The position numbers and the translations under genes were made by a program. The notes beneath the pieces were generated by a model that was not told the DNA's origin, ran no database searches, and saw only the letters and a list, made by a program, of their open reading frames with translations. Source: Opitutia bacterium (lineage in GTDB: Bacteria; Verrucomicrobiota; Verrucomicrobiia; Opitutales; Opitutaceae). From it: 49,427 nucleotides of DNA. Of this stretch, positions 7,801 through 14,875 are shown one piece after another; position 1 is the stretch's first letter; each line of letters begins with the position of its first letter. The DNA is taken from positions 1-49,427 of the forward strand of contig CANHJG010000026.1 of the NCBI GenBank assembly GCA_947461205.1, given 5' to 3'.

Positions 7801-9026
7801 GGCAGGCTTGACGGCGCGGGTCGCGGAACGGTTGCGGAGGTTGGCGGAGATTTGGGCCGCAGCGCGTCGAGCGAGGCGGCATAGGAACGGATCCCCGCGG
7901 CCAGGGACTCGGCGATTTGCTGGCGGTAGGCCGGCGTCGCGGCCCGGCGCGCTTCGGCGTCGTTCGAGAGGAACACGGACTCGATCATCACGCCCGGACA
8001 GTTGAGGCCGCGAAGCACAGCGAGGTGTTTCGTCTTGTGCCCGCGGTCGGACGTCTTGAGTCCGCCGATGGTTTCGCGGTGCACTGCGTGCGCGAGGAGC
8101 GAGGTCCACGCATCATGCCGGTTCACCGGCGCCACGTCGTGCTCGGTGTCGTCGGCCTGGCCAAAACCCCACGACTGGTCCGAACGCTGGCCCGGCCGCG
8201 TGAACACATAGACCTCCGTACCGCTCACCCGCGTATCGGGAAACAGCGAATTAAAATGAATGCTGAGAAACAGATCGGCCCCGGCGGCGTTCGCGATGAT
8301 CGCGCGGCGATGGAGATCCGCCTCCTTGGTCGGCGCGAGCTGCCGGTCGTCGCGCCGCGTGAGCACGACGCTGTAGCCCTCGGCCCGGAGCAGTTTCTCG
8401 AGGCGCAGCGCGACATCGAGCGTGAGCACTTTTTCCTGCACGCGGAGCGGCCGGTTTTCCATGCCCGGATCCGCGCCCCCGTGCCCGGGATCGAGCACGA
8501 TCGTGCGCAGGCGCGGCACCGGGGCGCCCACATCGTCCGGGCGCAGCAACGCGAGGAGACAGCGCTCATAGTCGGTCTTGCTGACGTACAGTTTACCGGC
8601 GCGGAACCGCACGGCGTCCCCCAGAAAAATCCGGAGCCCATCGAAGCTGACCTCACGTTTCTCCGCCGTCAGCACGAGCCGACGGGTGCCGGTGGTCAAC
8701 GTGAGTTCGCGCTTCGCTTCCTCCCACTTGCCCTTGAGGCCGAGCCGGGCGGCGAAATCGGTCGCGGCCACGTAGTCGAGCTGCTTAAACCGCGTGATCG
8801 CGAGCGGTGGCGGCGCTTTCAACCCGGCCGCCGGAGCCGGCGCCGACGCCGGTTCGACCCCGGCGCCCGGCCGGGAAGGCGCGGCCCGCACCGGCGACAC
8901 CGCGTTGACGGCAAACGGCCCGAACGAAACCTCGCCAGTCGCGCCGCGCACCGGGAGTGAATCCGCGGTAGCGATACAGGTAATCAAACCGCACTGGGCG
9001 GCATAACGCCGGGCCGCCGGAAACAT
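7797..9026 (-). CDS. N-acetylmuramoyl-L-alanine amidase (Amidase_3)
   Basis: A 409-residue protein whose C-terminal half (about 185-385) is an Amidase_3 zinc peptidase: DPGHGGADPG carries the first zinc histidine, followed by the QEKVLTLDVA glutamate region, SIHFNS, and PGVMIESVFLSN with the catalytic glutamate. It cleaves the bond between MurNAc and the stem peptide. A domain at about 75-165 (FKQLDYVAATDFAARLGL) resembles the copper-amine-oxidase N-terminal-like domain often found before amidases. The N-terminus is Ala/Pro-rich without a textbook signal peptide. The ATG is 12 bases after the infC stop, and the stop overlaps the next ATG, so the three genes probably form one transcript. Confidence 0.9.
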   Translation of the reverse strand: MFPAARRYAAQCGLITCIATADSLPVRGATGEVSFGPFAVNAVSPVRAAPSRPGAGVEPASAPAPAAGLKAPPPLAITRFKQLDYVAATDFAARLGLKGKWEEAKRELTLTTGTRRLVLTAEKREVSFDGLRIFLGDAVRFRAGKLYVSKTDYERCLLALLRPDDVGAPVPRLRTIVLDPGHGGADPGMENRPLRVQEKVLTLDVALRLEKLLRAEGYSVVLTRRDDRQLAPTKEADLHRRAIIANAAGADLFLSIHFNSLFPDTRVSGTEVYVFTRPGQRSDQSWGFGQADDTEHDVAPVNRHDAWTSLLAHAVHRETIGGLKTSDRGHKTKHLAVLRGLNCPGVMIESVFLSNDAEARRAATPAYRQQIAESLAAGIRSYAASLDALRPKSPPTSATVPRPAPSSLP

Positions 9027-9038
9027 GGCGGCGGGGTC

Positions 9039-9740
9039 TTAGCTGGCCTTGGGCGTGGCGACGACGGGAGTCTCGTCCCCCTCGTCGTCATCCTCTTCCC
9101 GCTGCGGACCGTCGTCCACGGCTTGGCTGGCACTGCCTTCGACGTGCCACTTCGGCTTGCGCTTGTTGGGCGCCAGCGGCGTGAGCATGACGTGGATGTT
9201 GCGGCCGATCAGTTTCGGCGGAGCGTCGGGGTGGGCCATGCCGACCAACTCGGCCACGGCGCGCGTCATCAAGGCGAAACCGATTTCGGTGTGCGCCATT
9301 TCGCGGCCACGAAACTTGAGGCGGAGTTTGACCTTGTTGCCGTGCGCGAGGAATTCCTCGGCGTGGCGGACCTTCGTGAAGAAATCGCCGTCCGCGATGC
9401 GCGCGGTGAACTCGATTTCCTTGATCTTGCTCGCGGTGGATTTCACGTGCGAGGTCTTCTTCTGTTCCTCGTAGACGTATTTGCCGAAATCCATGATGCG
9501 GCACACCGGTGGCGTGGCGTTGGGCGCGACCTCGACGAGGTCGAGACCGACCTCGAGCGCGAGACTGATCGCCTTCTGCGTGTCGATGATGCCCAACTGA
9601 CGGCCTTCGGGGGAAATCAAGCGGACCTGCGGTACCTTGATCCGATGGTTGCGGCGGATGGCCGCAAACGGGTCGACATTGCGACGTTGATAAGAACCGG
9701 AACGGTTGCCGCCGCCGGCAGAGGGGAACGAAGTAGCCAT
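9039..9740 (-). CDS. infC: Translation initiation factor IF-3
   Basis: IF-3 keeps the 30S subunit free and proofreads start-codon selection. The 233-residue protein has the family N-domain (VRLISPEGRQLGIIDTQKA, PVCRIMDFGKYVYE) and C-domain (IADGDFFTKVRHAEEFL, KLRLKFRGREMAH). It carries a Gly/Arg-rich N-terminal extension and an acidic C-terminal tail of about 25 residues (EEDDDEGDE). The ATG at 9740 is preceded by an in-frame TTG; no clear Shine-Dalgarno is present. The usual partners rpmI and rplT do not follow; instead a cell-wall amidase and a nuclease do. Confidence 0.96.
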   Translation of the reverse strand: MATSFPSAGGGNRSGSYQRRNVDPFAAIRRNHRIKVPQVRLISPEGRQLGIIDTQKAISLALEVGLDLVEVAPNATPPVCRIMDFGKYVYEEQKKTSHVKSTASKIKEIEFTARIADGDFFTKVRHAEEFLAHGNKVKLRLKFRGREMAHTEIGFALMTRAVAELVGMAHPDAPPKLIGRNIHVMLTPLAPNKRKPKWHVEGSASQAVDDGPQREEDDDEGDETPVVATPKAS

Positions 9741-9817
9741 CAATAAGGATTTAACGAGTGATTAGGTCGGGGAGGGGTTTCGCCCAGACCCGCGGGGATG
9801 ACAACACCTAATTCGCC

Positions 9818-9833
9818 GGCCGCGTCCGCGGCC
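9818..9833 (-). terminator. GC-rich hairpin downstream of erpA
   Basis: A perfect seven-pair palindrome GGCCGCG/CGCGGCC with a two-base loop, about 10 bases past the erpA stop on the minus strand. No U-tract follows, so it may be a weak or factor-dependent terminator or only base-composition noise. Confidence 0.3.
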
Positions 9834-9842
9834 CCCCGGACG

Positions 9843-10235
9843 TCAGACGCTGAAGCTCTCGCCGCACGAACAGCTCGCCTTCGCGTTGGGGTTCGAAAAC
9901 TTGAAGCCCCCCGCCACCATCGCGTTCGAATAATCGAGGTGCGTCCCTTTCAGATAGAGCGCACTTTTGCTGTCTACGATCACCCGGACGCCCGCGGTGC
10001 GCACAAGGATGTCCCCTCGCTTCGGTTCCGGCACAAACTTCATCTTATAACTAAGCCCGTTGCAGCCGCCCCCCGTAATCGCGAGCCGCAGATACTCTCC
10101 GGCCCGCTCGCGGGCGATCAGGGCGTTCACTTTCTCGCCGGCCGGCGCCGTGAGCAGCACCAGGTTCTCATTACCTTCGCGCACACCTTCCGGGAGGGCG
10201 GTGGGCGGTGGGGGCGGGAGAAGATCGGTGGACAT
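9843..10235 (-). CDS. erpA: A-type iron-sulfur carrier protein (IscA/ErpA family)
   Basis: A 130-residue HesB-like protein that receives Fe-S clusters from scaffold proteins and delivers them to apo-enzymes. The three cluster-binding cysteines are present: C58 in GGGCNG and C122/C124 in SCSCGESF. The A-type core starts near residue 25; the first 20 residues are a Pro-rich extension. No isc or suf genes are adjacent. It lies between pdxA and infC on the same strand, with 187 bases of non-coding sequence before it. The symbol erpA is a family-level choice; iscA or sufA are possible. Confidence 0.88.
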   Translation of the reverse strand: MSTDLLPPPPPTALPEGVREGNENLVLLTAPAGEKVNALIARERAGEYLRLAITGGGCNGLSYKMKFVPEPKRGDILVRTAGVRVIVDSKSALYLKGTHLDYSNAMVAGGFKFSNPNAKASCSCGESFSV

Positions 10236-10422
10236 GCAGGCCCAACCAAAGGCGTCGCCGCGCGAACCGCAACTTTTTCGCGCACGCCGCTTCGCCCGAT
10301 CTCACCACGCCTCGGCGAAATCGTCCCGCCACCCCACCGCGCCCCCCCGCGCGGTGCCCCGCCCTCCTGTGCTGCCGCTCCCGTCCGACCCGTGCCCGCG
10401 CCAAGGACCGCGGCGGTCGCAG

Positions 10423-11352
10423 CTACGGTGCTGCAACCCGCCGGGCCGCGATCAGCCGCCGCGCCACCACTACCGCATTCGCAAAACTCGTCGCACGCGC
10501 CACGCCCTTGCCCGCGATCGCGAACGCCGTGCCATGGTCCGGACTCGTCCGCACGTGCGGCAGCCCGAGCGTCACGTTGACCGCCTCGTCGAAATCGATC
10601 ACCTTCAGCGGAGCGAGTCCCTGGTCGTGATACAGCGCGATCACGACATCGAATTCCCCACGCAACGCCCGCGCGAACAAGGTGTCCCCCGGCTCGCAGA
10701 GCGACAGCCCCGGAAAGTCCGCCCGCAGCCGCCCGAGCGCCGGATTGAGAAAATCCCGCTCCTCCTCGCCGAGCAGCCCCCCTTCGCCGGCGTGGGGGTT
10801 GAGGCCGCACACGCCGATGCGCGGCCGCGGGATGCCCTCGGCCCGCGCCAGCGTGTCCGCCGCCGCCACCGTGCGCCGCAGCAGTTGCGGCCCGAGCCGC
10901 TGGGCCACTGCGCAGAGCGGCACGTGCCACGTCGCCAGCACGACCCGCAGCCGGCCGCCGCAAAACGCCATCACCGGCTCCCCGCCCCACCGCGCCGCAA
11001 AAAATTCGGTCTGCCCGGGAAACGTATACCCGATCGCCGCCAGCTCCGCCTTGCTCACCGGTCCGGTGACCACCCCGCAAAACTCGCCCGCGGCACATCC
11101 GGCCGCCGCCCGCTCCATCGCCGCCCAGGCCACCCGCGCACCCTCGCCCGACGGCACGCCCAGCGTGGCGGAAAACGCCTCCAGCCCGACAGGGATTTTC
11201 ACCGCCGCCGTCCCGAGCGACGCCAGCCAGCCCGCCGGCCCCAGCACCGCAACGTCCTTCGCCTCGTCCGGGTGGGCCGCCAGCCACGCGGCGATGATCT
11301 CCGGTCCGACGCCCGCGGGATCGCCGCAGGTCAACACGAGTTTAGCGGCCAT
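10423..11352 (-). CDS. pdxA: 4-hydroxythreonine-4-phosphate dehydrogenase
   Basis: A 309-residue PdxA, the NAD-dependent enzyme of DXP-dependent pyridoxal phosphate synthesis. It begins with the typical TCGDPAGVGPEI, and all three zinc-ligand histidines are found: H143 (ATWHVPL), H187 (NPHAGEGG) and H242 (YHDQGL). At the position where Escherichia coli PdxA has the substrate-binding histidine of the GHTEFF motif, this protein has GQTEFF (Q114). Its ATG overlaps the end of lpxA by 11 bases, so both are probably translated from one message. Confidence 0.94.
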   Translation of the reverse strand: MAAKLVLTCGDPAGVGPEIIAAWLAAHPDEAKDVAVLGPAGWLASLGTAAVKIPVGLEAFSATLGVPSGEGARVAWAAMERAAAGCAAGEFCGVVTGPVSKAELAAIGYTFPGQTEFFAARWGGEPVMAFCGGRLRVVLATWHVPLCAVAQRLGPQLLRRTVAAADTLARAEGIPRPRIGVCGLNPHAGEGGLLGEEERDFLNPALGRLRADFPGLSLCEPGDTLFARALRGEFDVVIALYHDQGLAPLKVIDFDEAVNVTLGLPHVRTSPDHGTAFAIAGKGVARATSFANAVVVARRLIAARRVAAP

Positions 11353-12109
11353 CGCCCTCCTCCGCTCCCGCCGCCCGCCTCGCCCGCGCGAAGCTGCGTT
11401 TCCCGTCGGCGAAAAACGCCAAGAAACGCCGTGCCTCCGCGCTGGGAAAGGGCCCGCCCGCGAGCAGCCCCGCCGCCACCTCGCGGATGTTACCCGCCGT
11501 AAAATAAACCGCGGCGAACGCCGCCTTCAGCTCCGCGATCGCGGCGCGTGGCACGCCCCGGCGCTTGAGCCCGACGACGTTGAAACCGATCACGTCGTCC
11601 CGTTCCGCGACCATCGTAAAATGCGGCACATCGCGCGTGATCGCCGCATGCCCCGCCACCATCACGCCGTCGCCAATCCGGCAAAATTGATGCACCGCCG
11701 CTCCCCCGCCCAAAAACGTATGGTCGCCCACGCTCACGTGGCCCGCAAGCAACGCCGCGTTGGCGAAAACGACATTGTTTCCGACCTCGCAGTCGTGGCC
11801 CACATGGCTCGCCGCCATCAGGAAACAGTTCTCGCCCACGACCGTGGTTTTGCCCGCATGGATCGAGCGGTTGATCGTGACGTGCTCGCGGATCACCGAG
11901 CCCGCCCCCACCCGCACGCCCGACGGCGTCGCGCGGTCGAACTTCAGATACTGGGGGTCGCCGCCCACGACCGCGAACGGGTGCACCACCACGCGGTCGC
12001 CCAGCACGCAGTGCTTCGTGACAATCGCGTAAGCGTGAACCTCGCAGTCGGCCCCGAGCTGGGCGCCCGGCTCGACGATCGCGGTCGGATGAATCGTCGG
12101 GGCACTCAC
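11342..12109 (-). CDS. lpxA: Acyl-ACP--UDP-N-acetylglucosamine O-acyltransferase
   Basis: LpxA catalyses the first step of lipid A synthesis, moving a 3-hydroxyacyl chain from ACP to UDP-GlcNAc. The 255-residue protein is a left-handed beta helix of hexapeptide repeats (about 1-190), with the catalytic histidine H105 in MAASHVGHDCEVG and a helical C-terminal domain. The start is a GTG that overlaps the stop of a 43-codon ORF upstream (GTGA), and the gene overlaps pdxA downstream. It indicates an LPS-bearing outer membrane. fabZ and lpxC are not in the window. Confidence 0.95.
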   Translation of the reverse strand: MSAPTIHPTAIVEPGAQLGADCEVHAYAIVTKHCVLGDRVVVHPFAVVGGDPQYLKFDRATPSGVRVGAGSVIREHVTINRSIHAGKTTVVGENCFLMAASHVGHDCEVGNNVVFANAALLAGHVSVGDHTFLGGGAAVHQFCRIGDGVMVAGHAAITRDVPHFTMVAERDDVIGFNVVGLKRRGVPRAAIAELKAAFAAVYFTAGNIREVAAGLLAGGPFPSAEARRFLAFFADGKRSFARARRAAGAEEGDGR

Positions 12110-12237
12110 GTCCGCCGGGGCTGCTCCAGGCAGTCGTTCATCCGCTTAAGTTCTTTGGAAAAATGATCCGCCCCATCGTGCGCCGCATCGGCGCAGCCCA
12201 GGACGAAGAAGCCGAAACGGCCGGTGGTGATCTTCAT
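12106..12237 (-). CDS. Possible 43-residue small protein upstream of lpxA
   Basis: An ATG-initiated frame of 43 codons fills the space between the upstream hypothetical gene (20 bases away) and lpxA. Its TGA overlaps the lpxA GTG by the sequence GTGA, the same coupling geometry seen at other junctions here. The product begins MKITTGRFGFF, has two cysteines (C15, C36) and a charged C-terminal half; no family is recognised and no strong Shine-Dalgarno precedes it. It could be a genuine small protein or a leader whose translation couples lpxA expression. Confidence 0.4.
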   Translation of the reverse strand: MKITTGRFGFFVLGCADAAHDGADHFSKELKRMNDCLEQPRRT

Positions 12238-12256
12238 GGGGAGCGAACGGGGGAAC

Positions 12257-12886
12257 TCAGGGTTTGGCCCGCCGCGGCGCCACGCGCTCCGTCAGCAGGT
12301 CCAGCTGCGTGTCCTTCAGCAGATCGTAGTTTTTCAATATCCGCATGACCTGCAGGGTATCGCTCTTTGTATAGTTTTGGTTCGTCTCAATCTTATCGAG
12401 CAGGTCGAGCAACATCGCCCGAAACGAGATGATCGCATCGACGCCTTTAGCCTTGAGCAGCTCGACGCTCTGGGAACGAAACGGCTCGGCCGTCGGCAGG
12501 CTCGGCAGCACGAGAATTTTCGTCAGCGTGTCGCCCGCGCCGGCCGCCGTTTCCGCGGGGAAAAACCGCGCCGCCTCCTTCAGCACGCTTTGCTTCAGAA
12601 AGCCGAAAATCTCCGGGCTGCTCTTCAGCATTTGCGGCGTAAACACGCCCGTGTGCCAGCCCTTCACCGCGACCACCGCCTTCTGCACAAACGGCAGCTC
12701 GTTCGAAAACAAAAAGAAATCCGGTTTCCGGTCCGTGCGTTTCCCGGCGGGGTTGTAGACCACCAGATCGATCTCCTCGTCGGCTAGTTTGCGGCGCGAC
12801 GACACCTGGTATTTGCGCGCCTGCCGGACGAGAAATCCGTTTTGCTCAAAGTATTCCCGAACAATTCCTTCGTCGATGGCAGACAT
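12257..12886 (-). CDS. Conserved-looking hypothetical protein, possible nuclease-like fold
   Basis: A 209-residue soluble protein that I cannot assign to a named family. It begins with a winged-helix-like segment (REYFEQNGFLVRQARKY) followed by EEIDLVVYNP and, about 30 residues later, AVVAVKGWHTG. That spacing resembles a restriction-endonuclease-like PD-(D/E)XK core, but the expected acidic residue before the lysine is missing, so catalysis is doubtful. It is head of the chain leading to lpxA and pdxA. The AT-rich 43 bases before it probably hold the promoter. Confidence 0.75.
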   Translation of the reverse strand: MSAIDEGIVREYFEQNGFLVRQARKYQVSSRRKLADEEIDLVVYNPAGKRTDRKPDFFLFSNELPFVQKAVVAVKGWHTGVFTPQMLKSSPEIFGFLKQSVLKEAARFFPAETAAGAGDTLTKILVLPSLPTAEPFRSQSVELLKAKGVDAIISFRAMLLDLLDKIETNQNYTKSDTLQVMRILKNYDLLKDTQLDLLTERVAPRRAKP

Positions 12887-12929
12887 GGTGAATCGTCTAA
12901 TGCGAAATTTGAAAATCTAAAACCCCAAA

Positions 12930-14015
12930 TTACACCGCCCCGACTTCGCGGAAACTCTCCGCCACCCACTCCGGGCGGATGTCGCCCCGCGTATCCGCTT
13001 CGCCCAGCCGTTTGAGCACGACAAACCGCAGCCCGCCTGCCCGCACTTTCTTGTCCCGGGTCATCGCCGCGTGCAATTCCGCGAAAGCCAGCGGCGCCCG
13101 CAACCGCACCGGCAGCCCATGCGCCGCCACCACCCGCTCAACGCGGGCCACGTCGGCCACCGTCAAGGCCCCGAGTTTCTGCGACAGCCGCGCCGCCGCG
13201 CACAACCCGATCGCCACGGCCTCACCGTGCAAATATTCGCCGTAACCCGCCGCGTTTTCCACTGCGTGGCCAAACGTGTGCCCGAGATTCAACAAGGCCC
13301 GCCCCCCCTCCTTCGCCGTCTCGCGTTCGTCCGCCTCGACGATTCGCGCCTTGAGCGCACAACAGCGGCGCACCACGCCCGCGAGGTCCGCACTCGCGAC
13401 CGAGAGGGGCGCCCGCTCGAGTTGCGCCAAGAGTTCCGGGTCCCCGAGCAAGCCGTATTTAATCACCTCCGCCATCCCCGCCGCGAATTCCCGCGCCGGC
13501 AGCGTCGCCAGCAACCCCGTCGCCACAAACACGCCCCGCGGCTGGTGAAACGCCCCCACGAGGTTCTTGCCCGCCGCGAGGTTGATCCCCGTCTTCCCGC
13601 CCACCGACGAATCCACCATCGCCAACAGCGTCGTCGGCACCTGGAAAAAATCGATCCCGCGCAGCCACGCCGCCGCCGCAAAGCCCCCGAGGTCGCCCAT
13701 CACGCCGCCCCCGGCCGCGAAGAGCACGCCGCCGCGGTCGAGTTTCTGCTCAGCCAAAAAATCGAGCACTCGCCCAAGGCCCGCCAGCGATTTCGCCCCC
13801 TCGCCCGCCTCCACCGCCAAGGTCGGTGCCTCGCCAAACATCGCCGTCAGCGCCGGCGCCTGCGCCCGGACCAGATTCAGGTCCGTCAGCACCGCCACCT
13901 TCCGCCCCGCCGCCCGCAACGCCGCCACCTCGCCGCGGACCTCCCCCGCCAAGTCCACGCCGAAACGGATCGGATAGCTGCGCTCGCCCAGATTGACGGT
14001 GAGAGTTTCGACCAT
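12930..14015 (-). CDS. aroB: 3-dehydroquinate synthase
   Basis: AroB turns DAHP into 3-dehydroquinate, the second shikimate-pathway step, using NAD and a divalent metal. The protein has the NAD-binding GGGVMGDLGGFAAA, the VPTTLLAMVDSSVGGKTGIN block, and the metal histidines in NLGHTFGHAVE and EYLHGEAVAIG. The ATG at 14015 gives 361 residues, the family norm; a further-upstream TTG would add nine unconserved residues. It is followed 43 bases later by the hypothetical gene on the same strand. Confidence 0.96.
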   Translation of the reverse strand: MVETLTVNLGERSYPIRFGVDLAGEVRGEVAALRAAGRKVAVLTDLNLVRAQAPALTAMFGEAPTLAVEAGEGAKSLAGLGRVLDFLAEQKLDRGGVLFAAGGGVMGDLGGFAAAAWLRGIDFFQVPTTLLAMVDSSVGGKTGINLAAGKNLVGAFHQPRGVFVATGLLATLPAREFAAGMAEVIKYGLLGDPELLAQLERAPLSVASADLAGVVRRCCALKARIVEADERETAKEGGRALLNLGHTFGHAVENAAGYGEYLHGEAVAIGLCAAARLSQKLGALTVADVARVERVVAAHGLPVRLRAPLAFAELHAAMTRDKKVRAGGLRFVVLKRLGEADTRGDIRPEWVAESFREVGAV

Positions 14016-14875
14016 CCCACGGTTAAACGCCCCCGCTCCCAACGCGTCGAGGAGAACCTTTTACCCCCCATCCCCCCACCCGCGCTCCTCCCCGCGCCCG
14101 CCAATCCTTGTCATTTTCGGGTCATTTCCCGCTTTTACCGCAATTCCACCTTGTCTTAAAGCGACTAGGTCTCATTACCAACTGCGATGTTATCGAGCGC
14201 CTGTTCCCTCCGATCCGCCCAGTGCGCCGCGCTTATTGCGCTCGCCGCGGTCGCCGGGATTTCGCGCTTCGCACCTTCCTCGTCGTCGCAACCCGACACC
14301 CGCCGCGACGCTCCTTCGGCCTCTGTCACGGCCCCACGCCCCCAGCCCCACCTCCATCCCTGCGTTCTGCTCGCCCACTTCGTTCGCTGCTGTCGCCACG
14401 CCTTTTTTACGTCAGCCCCCGCCCCCATCACGCCCGAAGAACTGCCTGCCCCCGTCGCAAACCTGCCGCTGCACACCTCGGCGCCCGGAGCTGACCCGGC
14501 TCCCAGCTGGACCGCAGCCCTCGCCGCCAACCCTCGCTCCTTCGCTCACGCCGCCGACGTTTCCCCGCTTTCGGTCCGTCGTCACGTTATCCCCTTCGCC
14601 GTCGGGCCTCCGGCGCCCACGCCCCCTCCACCCCACCGCGCGGATGGCACTTCGGTGCGACACGACGTCTCCGCCCGTTGCCTGCGTTTCCCGTCCGTCG
14701 TCATCGTCCGCCTGTTTCCCGTTGCGCGCCTAGCACGCCGGAGATTTTCCGGCCAACCATGGGCCGCCCGCCCTCTCTTGCTGCGTTCCGCCCTGCGCGG
14801 CGAACCGGCTCCGCTCCCCACCCCCGTCCGCTTCCCGCCGCCGCGCGGCGCGTCCGGACGCCGCGGACCGCACCC
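14016..14875. other. Long divergent intergenic region
   Basis: About 860 bases between aroB and the TonB receptor gene. A plus-strand frame from 14187 begins with a hydrophobic, signal-like stretch (ALIALAAVAGI) but continues as Pro/Ser/Arg-rich sequence of no recognised family, and it overlaps the receptor start. I read it as non-coding or too decayed to identify. I found no convincing Fur box or promoter. Confidence 0.4.

Noticed and set aside
6596-7882. 428-codon minus-strand frame overlapping the nuclease gene
   Set aside because: It is an Arg-rich shadow of the S1/P1 nuclease frame, which has clear family motifs.
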